DNA of 64,000 bases from Halomonas sp. 'Soap Lake #6'. GTDB taxonomy: Bacteria > Pseudomonadota > Gammaproteobacteria > Pseudomonadales > Halomonadaceae. The stretch spans positions 2,170,001 through 2,234,000 of the forward strand of contig NZ_CP020469.1 of NCBI RefSeq assembly GCF_003031405.1. Reading direction: 5' to 3'. Positions 1 through 9,720 of the stretch are shown in pieces. Made by a program: the position numbers and the translations under genes. The notes under the pieces are model-generated. The model was not told the origin of the DNA, did no database searches, and saw nothing but the letters and a program-made list of their open reading frames with translations. Position 1 is the first letter of the stretch; every line of letters begins with the position of its first letter.

Positions 1-323
1 CCGGCGTACGTGCGATTGCCTGCATGACCTCCACTGGTTACACACCGCTTATCGCTTCGCGCATTCGTTCCGGTCTACCCATCGTTGGCCTAGCCCATAG
101 CCCTATTGCTCAACGCCGCATGGCTTTGTATCGCGGGGTCGTATCAATCCCCTTCGACACTACTCATCTGGATGCCGCCGAGGTAAACAAGGCAGCCATC
201 CAATTGCTGAAAGACCATGGATTGGCACGCTCAGGTGAGCATGTCATTCTTACCCGAGGCGATCATATGAATGCCCACGGCGGCACCAACACCATGAAAG
301 TACTGGCCGTTGATGCAGAGTAA
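1..323 (+). CDS. pyk: Pyruvate kinase, C-terminal part (cut by window start)
   Basis: The frame is open from base 3 into the window, so this is the 3' end of a longer gene. The visible ~106 residues match the C-terminal allosteric domain of pyruvate kinase: an Ala-Ile-Ala-Cys stretch followed by a TGYTP-like turn, then a PIVGL strand and a final GGTNTMKVL segment. The enzyme converts phosphoenolpyruvate and ADP to pyruvate and ATP at the end of glycolysis. The methylglyoxal synthase gene follows 45 bp later on the same strand, so the two may be co-transcribed. The isozyme class (PykA or PykF) cannot be decided from this fragment. Identification is strong; the start lies outside the window. 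Confidence 0.9.
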   Translation, partial: GVRAIACMTSTGYTPLIASRIRSGLPIVGLAHSPIAQRRMALYRGVVSIPFDTTHLDAAEVNKAAIQLLKDHGLARSGEHVILTRGDHMNAHGGTNTMKVLAVDAE

Positions 324-368
324 CTATAACCATTAAAAATAAACGCAACCATCCAGGAGAGTCATGCC

Positions 369-845
369 ATGACCGACGCCCTGCCACCCCGCCAAGTTGT
401 GCGCACACTGGAAGCACGAAAACGCATCGCGCTCATTGCCCACGATGGTAAGAAAACCGAAATGCTGGAATGGGCGACGCGCTGGCAGCATACGCTTAGC
501 CAGCATACGCTAATCGGCACGGGTACTACCTCCGGCCGGCTGAAGAGTGCCTTAGGGCTGGAAGTTGAAGGGCTGATGAGCGGGCCACTAGGCGGCGACC
601 AGCAGATAGGTGCGCGCATTGCCGAACAGCAACTGGATGTGCTGATTTTCTTCTGGGACCCATTCGCACCTCAGCCCCACGACCCTGATGTTAAAGCGCT
701 GCTACGCCTGGCCGCACTATGGAACGTGCCGGTAGCATGCAACGCTGCCAGCGCCGACTTCCTGTTATCCTCGCCCTACCTTAGCGAACGCTATGAGATG
801 GCGATTCCGGATGCCAATGCCTGGGCACAGGCGCGCTCTGTTTAA
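369..845 (+). CDS. mgsA: Methylglyoxal synthase
   Basis: This 158-residue protein converts dihydroxyacetone phosphate to methylglyoxal and phosphate, a bypass that relieves sugar-phosphate accumulation. It carries the family's hallmarks: IALIAHDGKK at residues 20-29, a TGTTSG phosphate-binding loop at 51-56, SGPLGGDQQIG at 71-81 with the likely catalytic Asp77, and FFWDP followed by PHDPDVKALLRL at about 94-114, including His104. Length is close to the ~152 residues of the E. coli enzyme. The ATG at 369 is preceded by CAGGAGA; an ATG five bases earlier is out of frame. It sits between pyruvate kinase and the fructose regulator, which fits a role in glycolytic overflow. Confidence 0.95.
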   Translation: MTDALPPRQVVRTLEARKRIALIAHDGKKTEMLEWATRWQHTLSQHTLIGTGTTSGRLKSALGLEVEGLMSGPLGGDQQIGARIAEQQLDVLIFFWDPFAPQPHDPDVKALLRLAALWNVPVACNAASADFLLSSPYLSERYEMAIPDANAWAQARSV

Positions 846-950
846 TCGTACGATGCACAGGGCAGGGCTATGCAAGCACCGCTTTAACCCAACACCCAAC
901 ATCTGTTCAACCAGCACTTGTTCAGCAAGCACTTATTACTGAGCCAGCAC

Positions 951-1928
951 TTATCGAGTACGCAGGTGGCGCGCCACCACCTGCTGCCCGCACTGATAAT
1001 CGCCGTTCATCGCCGCCATCGCGCAACTTAAGGTTAGCTCAGCAATGCGATCATAATCCTGTAACGCTGAATTCACAGGCTGAGGCAGGAAGTCCAATAG
1101 CCGATGGTCGCCAAAGGTGGCGAGCCGAATATTCTCCGGCAACCCTCCTCGCTCTAAAAACACATCAAACACACCTTCCAGCAGGACATAAGACGCAGTA
1201 ACCAGCGCATCAGCCCCACCCTCTTCATCCAGCAACTGCGCTGCAAGGCGTGAGCCCTCGCTGCGTTCATAGTGCGTACCGCTTAGCAAAATCGGCTCGA
1301 TATGAGTGTCCTGTAGCGCTGCCTGAAAGCCCGCCCGCCGCTCGCGACTGATCGATAGGTTTGGCATCGCCTCTAACCACGCAACTCGCCGCGTGTCGCC
1401 TGTAATGACCGAACGTGTTAGTGCATAAGCCGCTTCCTGATCGTTACTTACTACGCTGGCAAAGCGCTTCGGAGCAAGCCCCCGGTCCATCCCCACGACA
1501 CACCAACCTTCATCCACCAGGTCAGAATAAAAGGAGTCGTCTTCTGCCAGGCAGCTGGCGGTAATTAATACCTCACAACGTTGGGCGCGCAGCGCCAGCG
1601 CCAAGGTCCGCTCGCTCTCGGCACAATCATCTGAGCTGACCACCAGCAGTTGATAGCCACGCTCCCGCGCACCGCGCTCTAAACGTTTGGCCAAGCGTGC
1701 ATAACTGATATTTTCCAAGTCAGGCACGATCAAACCAATCAGCCGGCTAGCCCCACGGCGTAATGCCGCTGCCTGCGGGTCAATGTGGTAGCGGTGCTGA
1801 CGCACCACGGCCATCACCTTCTCAATGGTAGCCGTACTGATCCTACGCTGTTCGGCTTGGCCATTAATTACATAGCTCGCCGTCGTGCGCGATACGCCCG
1901 CAAGCCGGGCAATGTCGGCAAGTGTCAT
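951..1928 (-). CDS. fruR: LacI-family fructose operon regulator (FruR/Cra type)
   Basis: A 325-residue LacI/GalR repressor. The N-terminal helix-turn-helix occupies about residues 2-45 (MTLADIARLAGVSRTTAS, then a VINGQ hinge-side motif) and the rest is a periplasmic-binding-protein-like effector domain (GLIVPDLENISYARLAKRLE at about 69-88). Length, motifs and position divergent from fruBKA match FruR/Cra, which in relatives senses fructose-1-phosphate or fructose-1,6-bisphosphate and controls the fructose PTS. Two Cra-like palindromes lie in the intergenic region that separates it from fruB, so autoregulation and operon repression are both likely. Whether it is a local or a global regulator cannot be read from sequence. 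Confidence 0.92.
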   Translation of the reverse strand: MTLADIARLAGVSRTTASYVINGQAEQRRISTATIEKVMAVVRQHRYHIDPQAAALRRGASRLIGLIVPDLENISYARLAKRLERGARERGYQLLVVSSDDCAESERTLALALRAQRCEVLITASCLAEDDSFYSDLVDEGWCVVGMDRGLAPKRFASVVSNDQEAAYALTRSVITGDTRRVAWLEAMPNLSISRERRAGFQAALQDTHIEPILLSGTHYERSEGSRLAAQLLDEEGGADALVTASYVLLEGVFDVFLERGGLPENIRLATFGDHRLLDFLPQPVNSALQDYDRIAELTLSCAMAAMNGDYQCGQQVVARHLRTR

Positions 1929-2018
1929 GCAATTCTCCCTCTGGTTGCCGGAGTAGTTTATCAGCCGTTTCGCTCTACTCAGACTAAAGTCTAGAAAGAC
2001 AACCCTTGTGTCTAAAAG

Positions 2019-2030
2019 TGAATCGATTCA
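2019..2030. promoter_or_regulatory. FruR/Cra operator-like site 1
   Basis: TGAATCGATTCA is a perfect 12-bp palindrome that fits the known Cra/FruR consensus TGAAnCGnTTCA. It lies between the divergent fruR and fruB starts, 90 bp from fruR and about 136 bp upstream of the fruB ATG. Confidence 0.75.
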
Positions 2031-2051
2031 GCATAGCCAACTAACCACAGA

Positions 2052-2063
2052 TGATACGATTCA
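2052..2063. promoter_or_regulatory. FruR/Cra operator-like site 2
   Basis: TGATACGATTCA differs from the palindromic consensus at one position in the left half. Its centre is 33 bp from that of site 1, about three helical turns, so two repressor dimers could sit on the same face of the DNA. It is the site nearer to fruB. Confidence 0.7.
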
Positions 2064-2165
2064 TCCAGCTAAGCTCAACGCTCTACGACTAACGTTTTAT
2101 GCACTAGTCTATTGCTACCCATTGCAGACGTTATCGTTACCTTACAGCGTTTACAGGAGAACCCT

Positions 2166-5051
2166 ATGTTAACTCTCGGCCCAGATGACATCTTGCTCGA
2201 CCGCCATGCGGACGATTGGCAAGCTGCACTCGACATTGCCGCCAAGGCGCTAGCGGACGCTGGCTTAGTTGAGGCCGAGTATCGCGATGGCCTTCACGCC
2301 CGCGAGGCGCAGTCATCCACCTACCTTGGTAACGCCATTGCGATCCCCCACGGCACGCAGGAAAGTCGTCAGCACGTAAAACACACCGGCGTCCGAGTAC
2401 TACAGTTTCCTAAAGGCGTCCAATGGCACGATGGTCAAACAGTTCACGTGCTGGTTACCATTGCAGCACAAAACGACGAACATCTGGATATTTTGCGCCA
2501 ACTGACCCATGTGCTAGATCGAGAGGGTGTTGCCACTGAGCTAGCCCACGCCAGCTCAGCTGCGGAAGTTGCGCGACTGCTCTCTAAACCCCAGTTAACA
2601 GCGCGACTGGATGCCGATACCTTATGCATTAACTTCCCTGCCCGCGACCCTCAAGAGCTGGCCCTGGCAGCAGCAGCACGTCTACGCCAGAGCGGCTGTG
2701 TCGATAATGCATTTATCAGTGCAATTGCTGGCACCCAACCCCAGTGGCTAGGCAAAGGCCTATGGCTCACCAGCTATGCTCAGGGAGTCACTCAACCGGC
2801 CCTAGGCGTTGCCACCCCTGCGGATACCGGCCTTGAGCACAGTGGCCACCCAGTGCATGCACTATTCTGCCTAGCCGCCAGCGGTGATGCCCATCGCCCT
2901 CTGCTTGAACAAATAATAGCAGTGCTGGATAACGGAGAAAGCGAAAGCCTAGTAGGCAAAAGCAGCGCTCAGCTGCTGGCCATCTTAGCGGGGGAGACTA
3001 GCCATACTCAGACTCGCCGAGTAAGGGTACTGAACCCACACGGGTTACACGCCCGGCCAGCAAAGCAGCTAGTGCAGATTGCCCGTGCTCAATCCATGCC
3101 AATCAATGTTCGCCTGGAAGAAGGCAATGCCACCAATGTTTCTGCTGCCAGTCTGACCAAAGTAATCGGCTTAGGCGCACGACGCGGCCAGTGGCTGGTG
3201 TTCTCTGCTGAGGGCGAGCAGGCAAACGCTGCGCTAGAAGCAGTAGCTGCTGCTGTTGAAGACGGCTTAGGCGAAAAAGTGACGCCGTTTGACGGTGGGT
3301 TTGACCCTATCAGTTTTGACACCAGCGCTGCTGCTGACACAAGCAAACCAGCTATCGAGCCTTTAACTGCTGATATGCCACATACCGGAGTTGCTGCCTC
3401 ACCAGGCTTAGCCATTGCGCCGGTCTTCGTGATTCGCCCACTGCAGTTCGACTACCCTGAGCATTCAAGCGACCCTGAACATGAAATTAGTCGCTTGCAC
3501 GTGGCACTCAAAGAGGGGGCAGCCCAGTTACAAACGCTAGTACATAATGCGCCAGGCGGTGAAGTAGCTGACATTCTCTCGATGCACGAGGAGATGCTTG
3601 ACGACCCCGAGCTACACCATGCTGCCATTGATGCTATTCGTGAAGGCCGTTCGGCGGAAGCGGGCTGGTGGGATGCTATTGACACCGCAGCCCATGCTCA
3701 GGAAATGCTCTCTGACCGTTTGTTGGCAGAGCGCGCCGCCGACCTACGTGATGTCGGCCGCCGCGTGCTGGGCGTGCTGTGCGATGTGCAGCTACCCGAG
3801 CCGCCCAACCACCCCTATATTCTGGTGATGGACGATATCGGCCCTTCCGATGTTGCTCGCCTGGACACCTCCCGGGTGCGCGGCCTACTTACTGTACGCG
3901 GCGGTGCCACCGCCCATAGTGCCATTCTGGCCCGCGCCTTAGGCATTCCTGCCGTAGTAGGCGCAGGAGAAGCAGTAATGGCACTGCACAACGGTAGCAT
4001 GATGGTTTTGGATGGCGAACGTGGCCGCATAACACCCCAGCCTTCCGAAGAGCGCCTGCAGCGAGCCGAACAGCAGCTACTCGAGCAGCAACAGCGTGAA
4101 GCAGATGCCTGGGAGCTGCGCTTTGAACAGGCCCAAACCCGCGATGGCCATCGAGTCGAAGTAGCAGCCAACTTAGGTAACACAGCCCATGCTGCCGATG
4201 CCGTAGAACGAGGTGCTGAAGGCGTTGGTTTGCTGCGTACTGAGTTCCTGTTCATGGCCTACTCCAGCGCGCCGGACTTGGCGACCCAAATAGCCGAGTA
4301 CCGCGAAGCCACCGATGCCCTTGATGGTCGCCCGCTAGTTGCCCGCACCCTAGATGTAGGTGGCGATAAACCTCTGCCCTACTGGCCCGTGCCACAGGAA
4401 GACAACCCCTTCTTAGGTCTGCGTGGCATTCGCTTAGCACTGACCCAGCCTGATGTACTGGAAACCCAGTTGCGGGCTCTATTAATGGCCGCTGTAGATA
4501 GGCCCTTACGCATTATGCTGCCAATGGTTAAAGACGTGGCCGAATTCCGTGCCGCCAAAGCCATTTACGACCGCCTGCTCAGTGAAATTCCATCACACGA
4601 GCGTGCTGCCGATGTACAGCTGGGTGTAATGATCGAAGTGCCCTCCAGCGCTCTGTTAGCCACCACCTTGGCTAAAGAAGTGGACTTCTTCTCGATTGGC
4701 ACCAACGATCTCACTCAGTACACACTGGCGATTGACCGAGGTCACCCGGAGCTTTCCGCCCAGGCCGACGGCCTTCATCCCGCGGTGCTGCGCTTAATTC
4801 AAATGACGGTTGATGCCGCCCACGCCCACGGCAAATGGGTAGGCGTATGCGGCGAGCTAGCCTCGGATGCCATGGCAGTGCCAGTCCTAGTAGGCCTGGG
4901 TGTGGATGAGCTTTCTGTCAGTGCACGACAAATCCCTCTGGTCAAAGCCCGGCTACGTGAGTTTGACCTTGCCGACGCTAAAGCCTGCGCCGAGTTAGCA
5001 CTGAGCAAAGCCACCAGCGATGAGGTGCGTGACGCCTTGGAGGCCCGCTAA
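2166..5051 (+). CDS. fruB: Fructose PTS multiphosphoryl transfer protein (EIIA-HPr-EI fusion)
   Basis: A 961-residue cytoplasmic protein that passes phosphate from PEP to FruA. Domains in order: EIIA-Fru at about 1-140, with phospho-acceptor His62 in IAIPHGT; a linker/M-like region at about 145-275; HPr at about 284-370 with His295 in PHGLHARPA; enzyme I at about 405-961, with His584 in GGATAHSAI and C-terminal PEP-binding motifs (LLRTEFLFM, SIGTNDLTQY, VCGELASD). The chosen ATG at 2166 follows an AGGAGA ribosome site; an in-frame TTG 54 bp upstream lacks one. The length fits Pseudomonas-type FruB, which makes fructose uptake independent of general PTS proteins. Its stop overlaps the fruK start by one base. 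Confidence 0.95.
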   Translation: MLTLGPDDILLDRHADDWQAALDIAAKALADAGLVEAEYRDGLHAREAQSSTYLGNAIAIPHGTQESRQHVKHTGVRVLQFPKGVQWHDGQTVHVLVTIAAQNDEHLDILRQLTHVLDREGVATELAHASSAAEVARLLSKPQLTARLDADTLCINFPARDPQELALAAAARLRQSGCVDNAFISAIAGTQPQWLGKGLWLTSYAQGVTQPALGVATPADTGLEHSGHPVHALFCLAASGDAHRPLLEQIIAVLDNGESESLVGKSSAQLLAILAGETSHTQTRRVRVLNPHGLHARPAKQLVQIARAQSMPINVRLEEGNATNVSAASLTKVIGLGARRGQWLVFSAEGEQANAALEAVAAAVEDGLGEKVTPFDGGFDPISFDTSAAADTSKPAIEPLTADMPHTGVAASPGLAIAPVFVIRPLQFDYPEHSSDPEHEISRLHVALKEGAAQLQTLVHNAPGGEVADILSMHEEMLDDPELHHAAIDAIREGRSAEAGWWDAIDTAAHAQEMLSDRLLAERAADLRDVGRRVLGVLCDVQLPEPPNHPYILVMDDIGPSDVARLDTSRVRGLLTVRGGATAHSAILARALGIPAVVGAGEAVMALHNGSMMVLDGERGRITPQPSEERLQRAEQQLLEQQQREADAWELRFEQAQTRDGHRVEVAANLGNTAHAADAVERGAEGVGLLRTEFLFMAYSSAPDLATQIAEYREATDALDGRPLVARTLDVGGDKPLPYWPVPQEDNPFLGLRGIRLALTQPDVLETQLRALLMAAVDRPLRIMLPMVKDVAEFRAAKAIYDRLLSEIPSHERAADVQLGVMIEVPSSALLATTLAKEVDFFSIGTNDLTQYTLAIDRGHPELSAQADGLHPAVLRLIQMTVDAAHAHGKWVGVCGELASDAMAVPVLVGLGVDELSVSARQIPLVKARLREFDLADAKACAELALSKATSDEVRDALEAR

Positions 5052-6022
5052 TGGCCAGGGTAGTTTGCATTACGCTCAACCCAGCGCTGGATTTAGCTTT
5101 CAACCTTGAAACGCTAACGCTTGGGCGCGTAAACCGTCCTGACAGCGCGCAATTAGAAGCCGCTGGCAAGGGCGTTAACGTGGCGCGGGTGTTGGCAAGT
5201 CTAGGTCACGAAGTAACCGTTAGCGGTTTCTTAGGTAGTGAGAATGATGCCCCCTTTGCACTGGTTTTCCAGAAACTGGGCTTGATCGACGCCTTTGTGC
5301 GCGTACCCGGCAGCACCCGCATCAACGCCAAACTGGCCGAGAAAAGCGGCCGGGTCACAGACATTAACAGCCCCGGCATGCCCATTACGCCTGCTCATAT
5401 CACTGCCCTGCGAGATACGCTGGATGGTATATTTCAACACACCGCCGCACCTCAAGCGGTGGTAGTAGCAGGCAGCCTTCCACCAGGTATGGATCAGCTC
5501 CTTTTTGCTGAGTTGTTAGCCACACTAAAAGGCTATGGTGTGCCGCTATGGATAGACACCAGCGGCCCCGCACTGCTGACCGCCATTGCCGCTCAGCCTG
5601 CCGCCGTAAAACCTAACGAAACGGAACTCGCCGAATGGGCAGGTAGCGAGCTCGATTCTGACCAGCAACGCCAAGCAGCCGCCGAACGACTGCACGCCAG
5701 CGGTATCGAGCACGCGCTGATTTCTGCTGGAGCAGATGGCGTTTTATGGGTAAGCCAGCAAGGCATTTGGCACTCCATTCCACCCACTGTTACCGCTACG
5801 AATACCGTTTGTGCAGGCGATACCTTTGTTGCTGGCATGCTTCACGGGCTGCTCAGCGGACTCCCCCCGCAAGACACCCTTCGCTTCGCTACGGCACTTT
5901 CTGCCGAAGCGGTTCGCCATGTTGGCGTGGGCACCCCTCATGCCGATGATTTTGACTCACTCCAACAACATACCCGGGTACGGCGTCTTGATGACACCAT
6001 CACCGAGGGAGCCACGCTATGA
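5051..6022 (+). CDS. fruK: 1-phosphofructokinase
   Basis: A 323-residue PfkB-family sugar kinase that phosphorylates the fructose-1-phosphate released by FruA to fructose-1,6-bisphosphate. Visible features are the substrate-binding GKGVNVARVLASLG at residues 39-52, the VVAGSLPPGM strand-turn at about 138-147 and the PfkB signature 2 NTVCAGDTFVAGM with probable catalytic base Asp257. The usual GAGD is CAGD here, a common variant. TAATG overlap with fruB and ATGA overlap with fruA show translational coupling within one operon. Confidence 0.95.
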   Translation: MARVVCITLNPALDLAFNLETLTLGRVNRPDSAQLEAAGKGVNVARVLASLGHEVTVSGFLGSENDAPFALVFQKLGLIDAFVRVPGSTRINAKLAEKSGRVTDINSPGMPITPAHITALRDTLDGIFQHTAAPQAVVVAGSLPPGMDQLLFAELLATLKGYGVPLWIDTSGPALLTAIAAQPAAVKPNETELAEWAGSELDSDQQRQAAAERLHASGIEHALISAGADGVLWVSQQGIWHSIPPTVTATNTVCAGDTFVAGMLHGLLSGLPPQDTLRFATALSAEAVRHVGVGTPHADDFDSLQQHTRVRRLDDTITEGATL

Positions 6023-7755
6023 ATATTATTCTGATTACCGCCTGCCCCAGCGGCATGGCGACCACCTTCCTAGCCGCCAAGCGCCTTGAACAGGCCGCCA
6101 CCCGGATGGGCTGGGGCGTGCATGTTGAAATGCATGGTGAAATTGCTCCACTACAAGCTGCCTCCGCGGAGCAGATCGCCAACGCTGATTTAATTGTGGT
6201 TGCCGCCGACCACGTGCCTGCTCCAGAGCGCTTCGAGGGCAAACGCCTCTTCAAAGCGCCAATTGCCAGTGCCCTCCCCGACCCGAGCACCTTTCTTGCT
6301 CAAGCCAAACGTGAAGCGCCTATTTTCAGCGCCCCGGCTGCTTTATCCACGCCCCTTACTGCAAATACCTCGGGCGGCAAAAAAATCGTTGCTGTCACTG
6401 CCTGCCCAACCGGTGTGGCCCATACCTTTATGGCCGCAGAAGCGCTAGCCGAAGCGGGCAAAGCCATGGGGCACAATATTCGTGTAGAAACACAGGGCTC
6501 AGTAGGCGCGCAGAATCACCTAACCGAAGAGGAAATTGCCCAGGCTGACATAGTGTTACTGGCCTGTGATATCGAGGTTGACCCATCGCGCTTTGCAGGC
6601 AAGCGCATCTACCGCACGTCTACCAGCAATGCACTTAAAAAACCTCGCCCTGCTATTGAAGCGGCCCTGGAAAATGCTGCGCTGGAGAGTAGCGGTTCAG
6701 CAACTACAACCAGTGATAATAAAAGCATTAAAGAGAAAGGCGTTTATAAGCACCTACTGACCGGTGTTTCGTTTATGCTGCCAATGGTGGTGGCAGGCGG
6801 TTTATTGATTGCACTCTCTTTTATGTTTGGCATTGATGCCTTTGAACAGGAAGGCACCTTAGCCGCAGCGCTCATGCAAATTGGCGGCGGCACCGCCTTT
6901 GCACTCATGATTCCCGTGCTAGCTGGTTATATTGCTTACTCCATCGCCGACCGGCCCGGTATCGCCCCCGGTATGATTGGCGGCATGCTCGCGGCGAATA
7001 TTGAAGCAGGTTTTATCGGTGGGATTTTGGCGGGCTTCTTAGCGGGTTATGTGGCACTGGCGGTTATCCGTTACGTTAAGCTGCCCTCAAGTGTTGAGTC
7101 GCTCAAGCCAATACTAATTATTCCGTTTGTTGCTAGTTTGGTCACTGGCCTAATCATGATCTATGTGATTGGTGAACCAGTCGCCGCCATTATGGCTGGC
7201 TTAACCAACTTCCTGGCCGCCATGGACTCCACCAACGCCGTTCTGCTGGGCATTCTGCTGGGCGCGATGATGTGTTTCGATTTAGGTGGGCCGGTTAATA
7301 AAGCCGCTTATACCTTTGGCGTTGGTTTATTGGCGTCGCAAACCTACGCCCCAATGGCCGCTATTATGGCAGCAGGCATGGTACCTGCCATTGGCATGGG
7401 CATTGCTAGCTTTGTAGCGCGTAACAAGTTCTCAGCGCCAGAGCGCGAAGCGGGCAAAGCGTCATTTGTGCTTGGCCTGTGCTTTATCAGCGAAGGGGCA
7501 ATTCCCTTTGCCGCTAAAGACCCGCTGCGGGTCATTCCAGCCTGTATCGCAGGTGGCGCATTAACTGGCGCACTCTCTATGCTAATCGGTGCCCAGTTAA
7601 TGGCACCTCACGGTGGCATCTTTGTACTACTAATTCCCAATGCCATTACCCCTGCACTGCTCTACCTTGGCGCGATAGTAGCCGGCTCACTGGTGACCGG
7701 GTTAGGCTATGCATTTATCAAGCGCGGAGCTGTTCAAGTAGCGGTTGCCAGTTAA
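6019..7755 (+). CDS. fruA: PTS fructose transporter subunit EIIB'BC
   Basis: A 578-residue inner-membrane permease. Two EIIB domains precede the membrane domain: EIIB' at about 1-100 with ITACPSGMATT (Cys9) and EIIB at about 121-215 with VTACPTGVAHTF, whose Cys129 should be the phosphorylated residue. A short charged linker leads to the EIIC domain at about 243-578, rich in hydrophobic helices and with the family motif DLGGPVNKAAY. It imports fructose as fructose-1-phosphate using phosphate from FruB. It starts four bases inside fruK and is the last gene of the operon; the next gene, pgi, lies 269 bp downstream after a hairpin. Confidence 0.95.
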   Translation: MNIILITACPSGMATTFLAAKRLEQAATRMGWGVHVEMHGEIAPLQAASAEQIANADLIVVAADHVPAPERFEGKRLFKAPIASALPDPSTFLAQAKREAPIFSAPAALSTPLTANTSGGKKIVAVTACPTGVAHTFMAAEALAEAGKAMGHNIRVETQGSVGAQNHLTEEEIAQADIVLLACDIEVDPSRFAGKRIYRTSTSNALKKPRPAIEAALENAALESSGSATTTSDNKSIKEKGVYKHLLTGVSFMLPMVVAGGLLIALSFMFGIDAFEQEGTLAAALMQIGGGTAFALMIPVLAGYIAYSIADRPGIAPGMIGGMLAANIEAGFIGGILAGFLAGYVALAVIRYVKLPSSVESLKPILIIPFVASLVTGLIMIYVIGEPVAAIMAGLTNFLAAMDSTNAVLLGILLGAMMCFDLGGPVNKAAYTFGVGLLASQTYAPMAAIMAAGMVPAIGMGIASFVARNKFSAPEREAGKASFVLGLCFISEGAIPFAAKDPLRVIPACIAGGALTGALSMLIGAQLMAPHGGIFVLLIPNAITPALLYLGAIVAGSLVTGLGYAFIKRGAVQVAVAS

Positions 7756-7769
7756 CTGTTGGCAATAAC

Positions 7770-7800
7770 GCTGGGTAGGCTAGGCACATGCCTATCCAGC
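7770..7800 (+). terminator. Hairpin after fruA, possible terminator
   Basis: An 11-bp stem (GCTGGGTAGGC against GCCTATCCAGC, one G-T pair) with a 9-nt loop lies just past the fruA stop. No clear T run follows, so intrinsic termination is uncertain; it may instead protect the 3' end of the fruBKA mRNA. Confidence 0.4.
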
Positions 7801-8024
7801 ACCTCTTCTGCAAATGGACCTCAGGCCTCAGCTCACGGCACTTTTACCTGCTACCTTTACATCGCTCTTTTTCACTGTTTTATTACTTATTTTTTTGTAT
7901 AAATTTCTTATCATCTGCCTCAAACGAAGCTTTATGTAGTATTTTTACATAAATAGAATGAGGCATGGGCTGCCGAACCGCCCTCGTCACTTAATAATGA
8001 TCGAAAACAACAGGACCGCCTTCT

Positions 8025-9692
8025 ATGTTTCAACTCACCCGCAGCGTTACCTGGCAGGCACTCGAACGCCTACGTGACAAAACCGCCAACGACCGCATTC
8101 GTGATTACTTCACCAATGACCCGCAGCGCTTTGAAAAAATGAGCCTACGGGTGGGCGGTTTATTCCTGGATTACTCCAAGCACCATGTCTCTGATGAGGT
8201 GCTCTCCAAGCTGCTTGAGCTAGCCGACCACTCAGCCCTGGTACAACGCCGCGCGCAGATGTTCTCTGGCGATATTATTAATGTCACCGAAAACCGCCCG
8301 GTACTGCACACCGCTCTTCGTAACTTAAGCGATGAACCAGTGCATGTAGACGGCAATGATGTGATGCCGGAAATTAATCGTACCCGTGAACAGATCAAGC
8401 AGTTTTCGGAAGCAGTAAGAAGCGGTGAATGGAAAGGCTACAACGGCCAACGTATCAAAGACGTGGTTAATATTGGCATTGGTGGCTCAGACCTTGGCCC
8501 TAATATGGCGGTACGGGCGCTGCTTAAATACCGCCACCCAGAGCTGCACTTTCATTTTGTTTCCAATGTGGACGGCACCCACATCCAGAAAGTGCTTTCC
8601 CGACTAGATCCGGCCACAACGCTGTTTATCGTTTCAACCAAAACCTTTTCGACCCAAGAAACATTGCTGAATGCAAAAACTGCACGACGCTGGTTTGTGG
8701 AAAATGCTGGCGAAGACGCCGACGTAGGCGCGCACTTTATTGCCGCTTCCACCAACCGCAAGGCAGCGATGGAGTTTGGCATTCGCGAAGAGAACGTATT
8801 CGAGTTCTGGGCCTGGGTCGGCGGCCGCTACTCTATGTGGTCGTCTATTGGTCTACCGATCGCGCTTTCGATTGGCTTTGATGGCTTTATCGAGTTGCTG
8901 GAAGGCGCCCATGAGATGGACCGCCACTTTATCGAAGCGCCCTTCTCACAAAACATGCCGGTGCTGATGGCACTGATCGGCATTTGGTACATCAACTTTA
9001 TCGGCGCTGAAACCCAGGCCATCGTGCCCTACGACCAAGCACTTAACCAACTGCCCTCATTCCTGCAGCAGTTGGATATGGAGTCTAACGGTAAATCGGT
9101 GGATATCTTCGGCCATCCGGTGAATTACAAAACCGGCCCGATAGTATGGGGGCAAACCGGCTCCAACGGTCAGCACGCCTTCTTCCAGCTGCTGCACCAG
9201 GGCACCCGCTATGTGCCGATTGACTTTATTGCCTCGCTGAAACCAGAGCCTGGCGTGGAAGACCACCATTTCGCCCTACTCACTAATATGCTCGCCCAAG
9301 CCAACGCCTTTATGGAAGGTAGCCAGGGTGACAGTAAAGAACTTAGCCAACACGATCCCTACAGCTGCCCCGGCAACCGCCCTTCCAGCACTCTGTTACT
9401 GGATGAGCTAACACCGAAAAATCTAGGCGCGCTGATAGCTCTCTACGAGCACAAAGTGTTTGTGCAGGGCGTAATATGGAACATCAACTCCTTTGACCAG
9501 TGGGGCGTGCAACTAGGCAAACGTATCGCCGGTGAAATCAGCGAACGCATCGACACCAACGCCGCCGACTTCGACGCCTCCACCCAAGGCCTGTTAGAGC
9601 TGGTGCGCGCGCATTTTCCCGGCGGTGGCAGCAATGAAAGTGAAGCGAGTCCTGTGAGTGCAGATAAAAAGCCTGCAAAGAAGAAGCGTTAA
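8025..9692 (+). CDS. pgi: Glucose-6-phosphate isomerase
   Basis: A 555-residue cytoplasmic enzyme interconverting glucose-6-phosphate and fructose-6-phosphate. Family motifs are plain: GIGGSDLGPNMAVRALLKY, STKTFSTQETLLNA (sugar-phosphate loop), GGRYSMWSSIGLPIAL (PGI signature 1 region), GQTGSNGQHAFFQLLHQGT with the catalytic His, and FDQWGVQLGK (signature 2). The length is typical. The last ~20 residues are a Lys-rich, low-complexity tail with KKPAKKKR at the very end. The ATG at 8025 is preceded by AACAGGA at suitable distance. It is transcribed alone and ends in a strong terminator. Confidence 0.96.
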   Translation: MFQLTRSVTWQALERLRDKTANDRIRDYFTNDPQRFEKMSLRVGGLFLDYSKHHVSDEVLSKLLELADHSALVQRRAQMFSGDIINVTENRPVLHTALRNLSDEPVHVDGNDVMPEINRTREQIKQFSEAVRSGEWKGYNGQRIKDVVNIGIGGSDLGPNMAVRALLKYRHPELHFHFVSNVDGTHIQKVLSRLDPATTLFIVSTKTFSTQETLLNAKTARRWFVENAGEDADVGAHFIAASTNRKAAMEFGIREENVFEFWAWVGGRYSMWSSIGLPIALSIGFDGFIELLEGAHEMDRHFIEAPFSQNMPVLMALIGIWYINFIGAETQAIVPYDQALNQLPSFLQQLDMESNGKSVDIFGHPVNYKTGPIVWGQTGSNGQHAFFQLLHQGTRYVPIDFIASLKPEPGVEDHHFALLTNMLAQANAFMEGSQGDSKELSQHDPYSCPGNRPSSTLLLDELTPKNLGALIALYEHKVFVQGVIWNINSFDQWGVQLGKRIAGEISERIDTNAADFDASTQGLLELVRAHFPGGGSNESEASPVSADKKPAKKKR

Positions 9693-9720
9693 GAGAAAGG
9701 AGGGTAAACATTAGAGAACA

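Noticed and set aside
2112..2165. TTG start giving FruB 18 extra residues
   Set aside because: No ribosome site, whereas the ATG at 2166 has AGGAGA and matches the usual EIIA start.
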